DNA from: G963664835 sp963664835
GTDB lineage: Bacteria > Chloroflexota > UBA6077 > FW602-bin22 > JBCLEL01
Direction: 5' to 3'
Length of the DNA stretch: 64,000 bases
Assembly (NCBI GenBank): GCA_963664835.2
Contig: CAXXUG010000013.1
Coordinates: 186,001 to 250,000 of the forward strand
A model generated the notes under the pieces. That model did no database searches. It was given only the letters and a program-made list of their open reading frames with translations, and was not told the DNA's origin. The translations under genes were made by a program, and so were the position numbers. Positions 37,023-45,510 of the stretch are shown in pieces. Numbering within the stretch: the first letter of the stretch is position 1; each line of letters opens with the position of its first letter.

Positions 37023-37922
37023 GTGAGTACGATGGCAAACAACCCGTCCCCAGCCGATGCCGTCGCGAATTCAAGGCGCCGACTACAGATGCTTCGATCC
37101 TTCCTCAGCCACGGCGTGGTGATACTCGCCGCACTATTCGTGATCTTGCCGTTCTTTTGGATGATTACCGCGTCTTTCAAATCAGAGTGGGAAGCGTTCC
37201 AAATTCCACCCACCTGGATTCCCAACGAGTGGATGTGGGTCAACTACCATAATGCGCTATTCTCCTATGTCCCGTTCGGACGATATTTCCTCAACACAGT
37301 AGTGATCACCTCTGCGGTGCTGGTTGGAAGGCTTATGACCGCCTCGTTGGTCGCGTTCGCATTCGCCCGGATGAGGTTCTTTGGTCGAAACGTGCTGTTT
37401 GTGCTGGTGCTGAGCACACTGATGGTGCCTTTCCAAGTTACGGTCATCCCGCTTTTCATCATCTACCGGCAGGTGTCACTGATTGACACTTACTGGCCTT
37501 TGATCGCTCCGGCTTGGTTTGGAGGCGGCGCGTTCTTCATATTCCTTCTGCGACAGTTCATAATGACTGTAAACCCAGAGCTCGACGACGCCGCTCGGAT
37601 CGATGGATGCGGCTGGTTGGGTCTGTACTGGAGAATAGTTCTTCCGCTGATAACGCCGGCGCTGGCCGCAGTCGCTATCTTTTCGTTTCTATGGACGTGG
37701 AATGACTTCTTCAACCCCGTGATCTTCCTACGCAGCAACGACAATTTCACCCTTGCCGTGGGTCTGCACTTCTTCGCCAGGCTCGCCTCGCCGACTCTGC
37801 AGCCGGTGGTCACTGAAGTCATGGCCGGAGCGACGATCATCATGGTTCCGCCACTGCTGTTGTTCTTCTTCGCTCAGAAGTACTTCATTCAGGGAGTGGT
37901 GTTCTCGGGGATCAAGGGATAG
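37023..37922 (+). CDS. carbohydrate ABC transporter permease, MalG type (tandem copy 2)
   Basis: 299 aa, GTG start. Same architecture as the preceding gene, with most differences in the N-terminal 20 residues, the periplasmic loops and around residues 245-260 (ARLASPTLQPV against ASMGSVSVRPV). Cytoplasmic and helix sequences are nearly the same. Conserved reading frames in both copies argue that each is still selected, perhaps for different partners or substrates. The downstream PhyH-type gene starts 46 bases after the stop. Confidence 0.88.
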   Translation: MSTMANNPSPADAVANSRRRLQMLRSFLSHGVVILAALFVILPFFWMITASFKSEWEAFQIPPTWIPNEWMWVNYHNALFSYVPFGRYFLNTVVITSAVLVGRLMTASLVAFAFARMRFFGRNVLFVLVLSTLMVPFQVTVIPLFIIYRQVSLIDTYWPLIAPAWFGGGAFFIFLLRQFIMTVNPELDDAARIDGCGWLGLYWRIVLPLITPALAAVAIFSFLWTWNDFFNPVIFLRSNDNFTLAVGLHFFARLASPTLQPVVTEVMAGATIIMVPPLLLFFFAQKYFIQGVVFSGIKG

Positions 37923-37968
37923 AATCGGCCCGGATTTGGGAACAATTGGCATTTGGGGAGGTTCCGGC

Positions 37969-38781
37969 GTGAAACTGAGCCATCAGCAGCTTGACCATTT
38001 CGGCACTTTCGGATTCGTAGTGTTTCGTCAGCTTTTCTCGCCGGATGAGATGCTGAAGTTCAGCCATGAGTTCGACAGCGAGCTCGACTCCTGGCTACCG
38101 GACGGCGTACACGAAGGCAAGGCCCGGCATTACGCTTCGCTGATGGACTCCAACACCCCATTCGCGACATCGCTGATGCACGATGAACGGATAGCCGGTG
38201 TCGCCGAACAGCTGCTTGGTACCGGGGTGCTGGGAATTGGGATAGGCGGAAGCTACCACGTTGGCGACACCGCTTGGCACCCAGACGCGCGCAGCCTCGA
38301 CTACAGGGCAATGAAGTTCACCACCTATTTCGACCGGCTGGACGGAACGAATGGCGCCCTCCGAGTCGTTCCCGGTTCTCATCGCGAACCGCTGCACGGC
38401 GCAATCAATACCGACACGCGGGCTGCCTTTGGCGTCCACCCAGATGAGCTGCCGGCCTACGTATTCGAAACGACACCGGGAGACGTGCTAGCCTTCGACG
38501 CTCCCATCTGGCACGGTGCGTTCCACGGAGGGAATCGCCGGCGTATGTGTGAGATCGTGTTCTACGAGGAACCGACAAGCGAGAGGGCTCTGGCCGGAGT
38601 CCTCGAGCAAATGGACCTCAACCACCAAATGTTCGCTCGGGGCCGCGCCACATATGCCGGGCACCAGATGTATCCGGAGTTCTGGCGCTCGATCGAGGAC
38701 GAGACGCACCAACGCTGGATCAGTTGGATGAGGGACCACAACGTGCTGGACACTCCAACTTTGGAGCCATCCCAGGGTTAG
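37969..38781 (+). CDS. phytanoyl-CoA dioxygenase (PhyH) family protein
   Basis: 270-aa Fe(II)/2-oxoglutarate-type oxygenase. The facial triad is visible as His104 and Asp106 (AWHPDA), with the distal His182 or His186 in WHGAFHGGNRRR; the Arg after it would bind 2-oxoglutarate. The GTG at 37969 follows GGGGAGG. Members hydroxylate lipids, ectoine-type osmolytes, phosphonates and others; the substrate is not evident. Being close behind a sugar permease it may share a transcript, which hints at an imported small-molecule substrate. Confidence 0.85.
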   Translation: MKLSHQQLDHFGTFGFVVFRQLFSPDEMLKFSHEFDSELDSWLPDGVHEGKARHYASLMDSNTPFATSLMHDERIAGVAEQLLGTGVLGIGIGGSYHVGDTAWHPDARSLDYRAMKFTTYFDRLDGTNGALRVVPGSHREPLHGAINTDTRAAFGVHPDELPAYVFETTPGDVLAFDAPIWHGAFHGGNRRRMCEIVFYEEPTSERALAGVLEQMDLNHQMFARGRATYAGHQMYPEFWRSIEDETHQRWISWMRDHNVLDTPTLEPSQG

Positions 38782-38883
38782 AGAACTCGGCGATCACCTG
38801 TTGGTCGTTGGCCAATCGACCTTTATAAGGTCCGGAAACTCGAGGGCCCACGACATTTAATTTGGGTGGGTTTTGCCGGCGGC

Positions 38884-39828
38884 TCATTCGCTGCTGATCG
38901 GCACCTCGAGGGACTCCATGACCGACTCTACGACTTCCTCCTGGCGCGTTCCCCGGAGCTGGCTTTCCGGCTTCATGATGATCCGGTGGGACAAGACGTA
39001 ACGAGCTAGGCCCTTCACGTCGTCCGGTATCACAAAGCTCCGGCCTCGCGCCGCCGCCATCGACTGGGCCAGCCGGTAGAGCGCCAGCGAACCTCGTGGC
39101 GAAGCTCCCAACGCCACGTCGCGGTGCTCGCGCGTGCCGCGCGCGACCGCGAGGATGTAGTCGACGACGCTCTTCTCGACGTGAATTTCGCCAATCGCAT
39201 CCTGGCATTCGATCAGGGCCTGTGCATCGGTGACTTGGGTCAGCGAATCGATTGGATGGGAGAGCCTTTGGCTGTCGAGAATAGCGCGCTCGTCTTCGAG
39301 ACTAGGATAGCCGATGTCGAGCCGGACGAAGAAGCGGTCCAACTGCGCCTCGGGCAGGGGAAACGTGCCCTCGAACTCGACCGGGTTCTGCGTGGCCATC
39401 ACGAGGTACGGCCTCGCTAGCTCATGGGTGACGCCATCAACGGTGACCTGGCGCTCACCCATGCACTCGAGCAGGCTGGACTGGGTACGGGGAGTGGCCC
39501 GGTTTATCTCGTCCGCCAGCAGGATATTGGCGAAGGTAGGACCCGCCCTGAACTCGAAGTCGCCGGTGCGTTGATTGTAGACGGAGACGCCGGTTACGTC
39601 GTTGGGCAGCAGATCGGGCGTGAATTGGACCCTCTTGAAGCTGCATCCAAGGGAAACCGCCAACGAACGAGCCAGCATCGTCTTGCCGACCCCTGGCACG
39701 TCCTCGATCAGAATGTGTCCCTCGCAGAGCAGCACCAGGACCGCAAGCTCAATGGTGTCGCGCTTGCCTACAATTACATTTTCGACGTTGTCTACGACGG
39801 TTTCGGTAAAATCTTTGACGTTCGGCAA
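38884..39828 (-). CDS. MoxR-family AAA+ ATPase
   Basis: About 314 aa. Walker A GVGKT is at ~46-50, Walker B ILLADEINRA at ~113, sensor MATQNPVEFEGTFPLPEAQLDRF, and the C-terminal lid SPRGSLALYRLAQ. MoxR proteins act as chaperones for metal-cofactor or von Willebrand-domain partners. The usual neighbours (DUF58, VWA or transglutaminase proteins) are absent here, so this copy is orphaned. The TTG at 39828 is preferred because GGAGG lies nine bases upstream. Confidence 0.9.
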   Translation of the reverse strand: MPNVKDFTETVVDNVENVIVGKRDTIELAVLVLLCEGHILIEDVPGVGKTMLARSLAVSLGCSFKRVQFTPDLLPNDVTGVSVYNQRTGDFEFRAGPTFANILLADEINRATPRTQSSLLECMGERQVTVDGVTHELARPYLVMATQNPVEFEGTFPLPEAQLDRFFVRLDIGYPSLEDERAILDSQRLSHPIDSLTQVTDAQALIECQDAIGEIHVEKSVVDYILAVARGTREHRDVALGASPRGSLALYRLAQSMAAARGRSFVIPDDVKGLARYVLSHRIIMKPESQLRGTRQEEVVESVMESLEVPISSE

Positions 39829-40117
39829 GCGGACGTTCCTCCAGCAGGCCCAATTGGCTTGGTTCTGCAACGCCGATTATAGACGAGCGGTTGACAATGC
39901 GACGCGCCTTGAGCACCATACAGCGAAGAATCCCCTCTGGGTCTCGCGTCGGATTCTGTTGATGCGCCCCACGGAGGAGTAGGTTGGTAAAGCGAATATG
40001 GGGAATCGAACCCGGGCAGCAAGCTGCTGAATTGCGGGCATTGGGCAGAGTTGCTTCACACTCCACCTAACTCCCGGGCGAGACTTCGAGACAAAGGGTA
40101 GTCAAGGAATAGCCAAC

Positions 40118-41374
40118 TTGGAAAATTCTGGTCCATTTATCCCTCAGGATCCTGCAAGACCCCGCGCCGCGCTCGAAGGCGTGCGGGTGATCGACCTGAC
40201 CCAATGGGAGGCCGGCACCGCCTGCACCGAAACGCTCGCTTGGCTTGGCGCCGACGTGATCAAGGTGGAACGCCCGGAGATTGGAGAGCAGGGACGCCAG
40301 TCGGTGTCGGATCCACCGGGAATCGACTCGTACTATTTCTTACTCCTAAACGCGAACAAGCGCAGCGTGACGCTCAATCTCAAGCATCCCAGGGGCAAGG
40401 AGATGCTCCGCGAGATGCTCAAGACCGCCGACGTCTTCGTGGAGAACTTTGCCGCCGGCACCGTCGAGCGCCTGGGATTCGACTACGAGACTGTACGCTC
40501 CATCAATCCGAGGATAATCTGTGCGCGGATCAGAGGGTTCGCATCGGACAGTCGGTTCGCCGACTTCAAGAGTTTCGACGCGATCGCCCAATCGACCGGC
40601 GGTTCGGTCGGCATGACCGGCGAGAGTGATTCTTATCCAATGATCCCGGGGACTTCCATCGGCGACACAGGCAGCGGGCTCCACTGCGCCATCGGCATTC
40701 TCGCGGCTCTCCATCAGCGTCAGGTCACCGGTGAAGGTCAACTTATCGAGGTGGCAATGCAGGAGGTCGTCATGAACTTCCTGCGCGGTACCGGATGGGT
40801 TCGGCACTTCGTATTCGGCCACGCCGCTGAGCGCCAGGGCAACAAAGGAGGCATGGGCCAGAATGCGCCGGCAAACATCTATCCCTGCAAGCCGGGCGGC
40901 CCCAACGACTACTGCATGGTCTACACAAGCCGAGGCGGTGGCGACCAGCACTGGAAGCGCCTTCTAGAGGTGATCGGCCGCGAAGACGCGAAGGACGATC
41001 CTCGCTTCTCGAATCCCGACAGGCGTCTCGAGCACCAGGAACTGGTCGACGCGATGATTTCGGACTGGACGAGATCGCGCACCAAGTTCGAGGCGATGGA
41101 GATACTGGGGAAGGCCGGCGTGCCGGCCGGGGCGATTTACGACACCAGCGACCTTGCCAGCGACCCCGACCTGAAGAGACGCATGTTCGGCACGATCGAC
41201 CATCCGCAAAGGGGCACGTTTGCGATGCCCGGCTGGCCGGTAAAGATGTCGAACTCGAAGGTGCCGGTCGAGCCGGCGCCGCTGCTAGGTCAGAACTCCG
41301 AGGAAGTCTATCGAGAACTGTTGGGACTCTCACCGGCGGACCTGGAGCAGCTGTCAGCCGAAGGCGTAATATAG
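40118..41374 (+). CDS. CaiB/BaiF family III CoA-transferase, formyl-CoA-transferase-like
   Basis: 418 aa, cytoplasmic, typically an interlocked dimer moving CoA between carboxylic acids. The N-terminal GVRVIDLTQWEAGTACTETLAWLGADVIKVE is canonical. The likely catalytic Asp183 lies in TSIGDTGSGLH, as in oxalate formyl-CoA transferase. The C-terminal PAPLLGQNSEEVYRELLGL is typical. TTG start, AAGGA upstream. A thiamine-diphosphate enzyme follows after 16 bases, the arrangement of frc-oxc, so oxalate activation by formyl-CoA is the leading idea. Other 2-hydroxyacyl-CoA chemistry is possible. Confidence 0.85.
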   Translation: MENSGPFIPQDPARPRAALEGVRVIDLTQWEAGTACTETLAWLGADVIKVERPEIGEQGRQSVSDPPGIDSYYFLLLNANKRSVTLNLKHPRGKEMLREMLKTADVFVENFAAGTVERLGFDYETVRSINPRIICARIRGFASDSRFADFKSFDAIAQSTGGSVGMTGESDSYPMIPGTSIGDTGSGLHCAIGILAALHQRQVTGEGQLIEVAMQEVVMNFLRGTGWVRHFVFGHAAERQGNKGGMGQNAPANIYPCKPGGPNDYCMVYTSRGGGDQHWKRLLEVIGREDAKDDPRFSNPDRRLEHQELVDAMISDWTRSRTKFEAMEILGKAGVPAGAIYDTSDLASDPDLKRRMFGTIDHPQRGTFAMPGWPVKMSNSKVPVEPAPLLGQNSEEVYRELLGLSPADLEQLSAEGVI

Positions 41375-41390
41375 AAAACGCGAGGGAAGA

Positions 41391-43055
41391 ATGGCTGTAG
41401 GAACCGAAACCAAGACGCTCACCGGCTCGAAGATTCTCGCAAAGTCATTGAAACACCAGGGTGTCGAGGTCATCTTCTTCATCATGGGCGGCCCCCTGGA
41501 GAACGCCCAGGACGCCTGTCATGCCGAAGGCATAAGAATGGTCGACGTCCGGCACGAGCAGGCCGCCGCGATGATGGCCCATGCCTACAGCCGTATAGCC
41601 AACCGGCCATCCGTCTGCATGGGAGCTTCGGGCCCCGGTACTCTGAACCTTCTGACCGGAGTGGCAAATGCCTGGGCGGACGGAGCGCCGGTCGTGGCCA
41701 TCGGCGGATCCAGCGCGGTCGATACAAACTACATGGGGGACTTCCAGGAAATCGACCAGGTTGGCATTTTCAAGCCGATGGTGCGCTGGGCCGAGCGAGT
41801 CTATGACCCGCGCCGTATCCCGGAACTCGTGAACGCAGCGTTTCAGAATGCGTTCGCCGGCCGGCCCGGCCCGGTCTATCTGGACCTGCCTGGGACCTCG
41901 CTATACGTATCGGTGGACGAGTCGACCATGGACTGGATGGCGCCGCCCGGCGATCGAGCGCGCCCGCTCGCAGATCCGGCCCAGATCGACCGAGCGCTCG
42001 ACCTCATCTCGGCGTCAAAGCGTCCGGTAGTCGTCTCCGGCAGCGGCGTCTTATGGTCCGATGCCGCGTCTCAGCTTCGAGCCTGGATCGAGAGGACGTC
42101 GATTCCCTGCTACACGAAGCCCCACGCCCGGGGAGCGGTTCCGGAGGACCATCCGTTGTCATTCCCATTCAGCCGGTCCACGGCGTTTCGCGAGGCCGAC
42201 CTGATTCTTGTAGTTGGCGGCCGGCTCGACTACGTCCTCGGTTACGGGAAACCTCCCCGCTTCGCCGCGGACGCCAAGCTGATTCAGATCGACCTCGACC
42301 CAATGGAAATAGGGCGGACCCGCGACGTGGACGTAGGGATTGTCGGAGATGCCGGCGCCGTGCTCGAACAGCTGACTGAGGCGGCAGTGGGACGGGTCAA
42401 TCCTGACGAGTATGCCGATTGGGTCGGGTACCTGGCCGAAATAAACTCGCAGAAAGCCGGCGGGCGCGAGGCCGTGATGAATAGCGATCAGATTCCCATA
42501 CATCCGCTGCGGCTGTGCAAGGAGGTCAGGGACTTCCTAGGCCGTGACGATATCCTGGTGGTCGACGGGCACGAGATTCTGAACTTCGCCCGGCAGTCGA
42601 TCCCGACTTTCACCCCCAGGCACCGGCTCAATTCCGGGCCTTTCGGCACCATGGGCGTCGGGTTGCCGTTCGGACTCGGGGCGAAAATCGCGGACCCGGA
42701 CCGACAGGTCGTCGTCCTCCACGGAGACGGCTCATTTGGACTCAACGCGATGGAGCTGGATACAGCGGTTCGTTTCGACCTTCCGGTCCTGACCGTGATA
42801 AGCAACAACGGCGGCTGGACCGCCAGCGAAGGCTATCAATCCGACGAAGGTTTCAGGGTTGGCCGCGACCTGGGTTTCACCCGCTACGATCGCATGGCGG
42901 AGACACTGGGCTGCCACGGCGAGCACGTAGAGGAGCCGGCCGAGATCCGGCCCGCGCTTGAGCGCGCCGCCGCCAGCGGTAAGCCGGCGGTGGTGAATGT
43001 GATCACCGAGCCGGCGGCCCGGGCCAGCACGGTCAAGTTCGCCATCTACACGTAG
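41391..43055 (+). CDS. thiamine-diphosphate enzyme, oxalyl-CoA decarboxylase / 2-hydroxyacyl-CoA lyase-like
   Basis: 554-aa ThDP enzyme with the three usual domains. The N-terminal pyrimidine-binding domain has the activating Glu56 (RHEQAAAM), the central domain is Rossmann-like, and the C-terminal domain has the ThDP/Mg motif beginning GDGSFGLNAMELDTA and ending ISNN. The family includes acetolactate synthase, oxalyl-CoA decarboxylase and HACL. Pairing with the formyl-CoA-transferase-like gene favours oxalyl-CoA to formyl-CoA plus CO2, or the reverse condensation. Absence of an IlvN-type regulatory subunit argues against acetolactate synthase. Confidence 0.85.
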   Translation: MAVGTETKTLTGSKILAKSLKHQGVEVIFFIMGGPLENAQDACHAEGIRMVDVRHEQAAAMMAHAYSRIANRPSVCMGASGPGTLNLLTGVANAWADGAPVVAIGGSSAVDTNYMGDFQEIDQVGIFKPMVRWAERVYDPRRIPELVNAAFQNAFAGRPGPVYLDLPGTSLYVSVDESTMDWMAPPGDRARPLADPAQIDRALDLISASKRPVVVSGSGVLWSDAASQLRAWIERTSIPCYTKPHARGAVPEDHPLSFPFSRSTAFREADLILVVGGRLDYVLGYGKPPRFAADAKLIQIDLDPMEIGRTRDVDVGIVGDAGAVLEQLTEAAVGRVNPDEYADWVGYLAEINSQKAGGREAVMNSDQIPIHPLRLCKEVRDFLGRDDILVVDGHEILNFARQSIPTFTPRHRLNSGPFGTMGVGLPFGLGAKIADPDRQVVVLHGDGSFGLNAMELDTAVRFDLPVLTVISNNGGWTASEGYQSDEGFRVGRDLGFTRYDRMAETLGCHGEHVEEPAEIRPALERAAASGKPAVVNVITEPAARASTVKFAIYT

Positions 43056-43072
43056 CCGGCGTATCTCGGGCC

Positions 43073-43429
43073 CATCTGCTCCAACTCACTCGAATTCCGG
43101 AGCAAATCTGGACGGATTCCGCAAGTCCATGCCTCACGATTGCCGTAGAGGCGGGTTTGAAACCCGCCTCTACCAACACCAAAATGCCGTGCACATGATT
43201 GGGCATGATTGCGCGAGCATCCAAGCCCACGTCCATCTTTTCCGACTTGTTCCAATTCCTGAGTAAATCTGGGCAATTTTGGAACTCGGATTTCGTCCCC
43301 AAAGACCCCGACATTGGAGTGTTGTCGAAATCTCGCCACTCCAGGAGGTGCAACTGGCTTTCAGGAGCGAGTGATGAGGTCGTGCAATCGTGATTCTTGC
43401 CCTCGCCGGCCGAACTAGTTGGAGCAGAT
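43073..43429 (+). mobile_element. composite MITE-like element with Y1 transposase fragment inside
   Basis: Ends are CATCTGCTCCAACTCACTCG and, reversed, CATCTGCTCCAACTAGTTCG, matching the family at 10169 and 16820. Flanks ATCTCGGGCC and ATCTCCGGCG agree at 8 of 10 positions, consistent with an aged duplication. The left ~40 and right ~185 bases match the 198-bp element. The middle (about 43140-43243, minus strand) encodes DVGLDARAIMPNHVHGILVLV, a fragment of a Y1/REP-associated transposase with an intact HVH motif. Confidence 0.7.
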
Positions 43430-43570
43430 GATCTCCGGCGGAGAAAAAGAATCGGAGCGCAAAGCCATGCCTGCACGTGGGCCCGGTGCTTGCGCCCGAG
43501 TTTAAATCCTTGCGGTTGGTTTTCACCAAACGCAGGTACTAGAATGTCATCGACACGGGAGAAACCTGAA

Positions 43571-43774
43571 GTGGCAACGACGACAACCGAGTCGCGAGTC
43601 AGTCGCCTGGAAGGCTCATACGAACAGATCGATGAGCGACTTGGCGATTTGAATGACAGCGTCAATACACTGACGAACACAGTCAATAGTCGCCTCAATA
43701 CCATGACTATCGCAATGGTGACCGTCGCAATTGCGTTGGTCGGGCTTCACATAGCCCAGTTCCTTATGCGTTAG
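43571..43774 (+). CDS. small coiled-coil membrane protein
   Basis: 67 aa from GTG at 43571 (GGGAG nine bases upstream; ATG at 43544 is an alternative). The first ~40 residues are a heptad-patterned helix (SRLEGSYEQIDERLGDLNDSVNTLTNTVNSRLN) and the last ~22 a transmembrane helix ending FLMR. The layout recalls hemolysin XhlA-like and other short coiled-coil/TM proteins. No function can be assigned. It follows the mobile element. Confidence 0.6.
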   Translation: MATTTTESRVSRLEGSYEQIDERLGDLNDSVNTLTNTVNSRLNTMTIAMVTVAIALVGLHIAQFLMR

Positions 43775-43924
43775 GCAGGCGCACAGCCCGACACCTAACG
43801 CGTACAAATCCCAAAGGGCTCCGCTCGTGTACTATTGGCCGCCAATTGGCGGGCTCTCCTGCGACCTGAAGACTTCGACAAGAATGGTCCGAAATATTCC
43901 TATTCTCAGGAAGGACGCGACGAC

Positions 43925-44285
43925 GTGGACCACGCTGAGCAGGCTCAGATTCTTCTGAGGCAGTCTGACCGAGAGTTTGCAAGCAAGGGTGCCTTGCAGG
44001 GGTCGGAGAATCTATGGGGGGGGGCAGGCAACTGCTCATGCTCTGAAGGCGGCCGAGCAGCGCAATGGTCGTCGCATACCTAGTAAGCACCGAAAGATGT
44101 TCGAAGCAGTTCAACGGCACTATCCGGATCTCACTGTGACCTACGGTATTGCGCTATCGTTCCACAGAAACTTCTATCACGACTCCATGGAAGATGAGGA
44201 GATTGAGGAGTTTCGTCCCGTTGTGCACCACCTGATCGACAGGCTACTGAACTACAACGGAGATAGTCGGGACGGCCAAGAGTAG
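43925..44285 (+). pseudogene. PaREP1/HEPN-like protein, one frameshift
   Basis: From GTG at 43925 (AGGAAGGA upstream) the frame reads HAEQAQILLRQSDREF...ENLWG, then breaks in a run of nine G (44016-44024). With eight G it continues GGQATAHALKAAEQRNGRRIPSKH and ends with FHRNFYHDSMEDEEIEEF...HLIDRLL. The ASEKLWG..AHALKA and LH.NFYE-like motifs fit the PaREP1 family of helical HEPN-type proteins, about 119 aa. HEPN proteins often pair with nucleotidyltransferase antitoxins, but none is seen here. Confidence 0.65.
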
Positions 44286-44339
44286 CGTACCGGAGGCGTC
44301 GGCCGCCGGCGTACACACCTAACCGGCCCTGTTCTCAGG

Positions 44340-44530
44340 GGTCGAAGGTGGTCTTGCGTTGCCCCACCCCGACCCCAGCGGGGGACAAGCCCCCGCGCTA
44401 CATTACCCCACCCCTCCCCTCCTGGATTCCGGCCTGCGCCGGAATGACGAGAGTGGGGGCCGGAATGACGGATGGGGGACCAGATTGACGAAGGGATGCC
44501 GCGAATCACGAACGAGAGGCCGTCGAAGCG
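44340..44530 (+). repeat. composite repeat (copy 13)
   Basis: Core GCGGGGGACAAGCCCCCGC at 44378-44396 followed by GCTACATT, then the REP-like hairpin ATTCCGGCCTGCGCCGGAAT (44426-44445) and GATTGACGAAGGGATGCCGC, the block also seen at 5464. This fills the gap between the PaREP1-like relic and the SDR gene. Confidence 0.8.
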
Positions 44531-44671
44531 GTCTATTCTCATAGTCATAACGACTTGCGGTTCGTCGACTATCGGAATGGCCTTGGCGTATCAACTGTTC
44601 CGACCATCTGCTTGTCGGCCCAGGAAAACACGCTAGAAGTCCTGAGTATTAGAGGATAGAAATGCCCTGCC

Positions 44672-45463
44672 CTATTCTCGGGGCGTGTCGAGGGTCCTGA
44701 TGATCGTTCCGCCGTCCACAACGATGACCTGGCCGGTCACCCAGCGCGACTCGTCGCTCGCAAGGTATACGGCGGCCCAGGCCACGTCCCAAGGCGTGCC
44801 CTCGTCTTTGATCAGTCCGGCAAGCCGCCGGCGCTCCCTCACCTCAGGAGTGAGCCGGTCGACGACGATAGGGCCGTACACCAGGCCGGGCGCTATCGCG
44901 TTGACGCGTATCCTGCTTTCGGCGAGCTGGCCCGCCAGCGACATGGTCAGTCCGTTGACGCCGCCCTTGCTCGCCATGTAGGCGGTTCCACCCAAGCCGG
45001 CAAGGCGCATCGACGCGATTGACGAGATATTTATCACCGACCCTCCGCCGGCCGCTTCAAGGTGAGGGACCGCCGCCTGAGTCGCCAACACCATGCTCTT
45101 GAGGTTCACCGCCAATACCCGGTCCCACTCGTCTTCGGTCAAGTCCCGGATACTTGCGCCAGAATCGATACCTACGTTGTTGTGAAGAATGTCCAGCCGG
45201 CCGTACTTTTCCACCGCCGCGCCGACCATGCGCTCACAATCTTCCTTCGAAGTCACGTCTGCCTCTATCGCCGAGGCGTCGCCTCCCTCACCTCGGATCG
45301 TCGCGGCGGTCTCTTCCGCCCGATCGCCCACCAGGTCAGCGCAAAGCACTCTTGCCCCCTCGCGGGCGAATAGGATAGCGACCGCCCGACCGTTACCGGT
45401 TCCCGCGCCGCGCGAGCCGGCTCCGGTAACGATCGCAACCTTGCCCAACAGACGCCCTGGCAT
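44672..45463 (-). CDS. short-chain dehydrogenase/reductase
   Basis: 263-aa NAD(P)-dependent SDR. The cofactor motif is expanded (TGAGSRGAGTGNG, 13-25). The NNVG element, Ser ~148 and catalytic Tyr162/Lys166 (YMASK) are present, and the C-terminus is VTGQVIVVDGG. Classical SDR length. It starts 47 bases after the M14-peptidase gene on the same strand, so the two are probably co-transcribed. The substrate is unknown. Confidence 0.92.
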   Translation of the reverse strand: MPGRLLGKVAIVTGAGSRGAGTGNGRAVAILFAREGARVLCADLVGDRAEETAATIRGEGGDASAIEADVTSKEDCERMVGAAVEKYGRLDILHNNVGIDSGASIRDLTEDEWDRVLAVNLKSMVLATQAAVPHLEAAGGGSVINISSIASMRLAGLGGTAYMASKGGVNGLTMSLAGQLAESRIRVNAIAPGLVYGPIVVDRLTPEVRERRRLAGLIKDEGTPWDVAWAAVYLASDESRWVTGQVIVVDGGTIIRTLDTPRE

Positions 45464-45510
45464 TATCGGTCCTCCTTTGCGATCAGTTCGGTCAAACCCA
45501 TGTGCTCAAT

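Noticed and set aside
38782..38883. Terminator between the PhyH-type and MoxR genes
   Set aside because: GGTCGTTGGCCAATCGACC can fold, but the stem is imperfect and no T-run follows; too weak to call.
39985..40075. Possible tRNA on the minus strand (GGGTTCGATTCCCC T-arm-like motif)
   Set aside because: Only three T-stem pairs form, no matching acceptor stem or D-arm is found, and no anticodon stem-loop fits. At best a relic.
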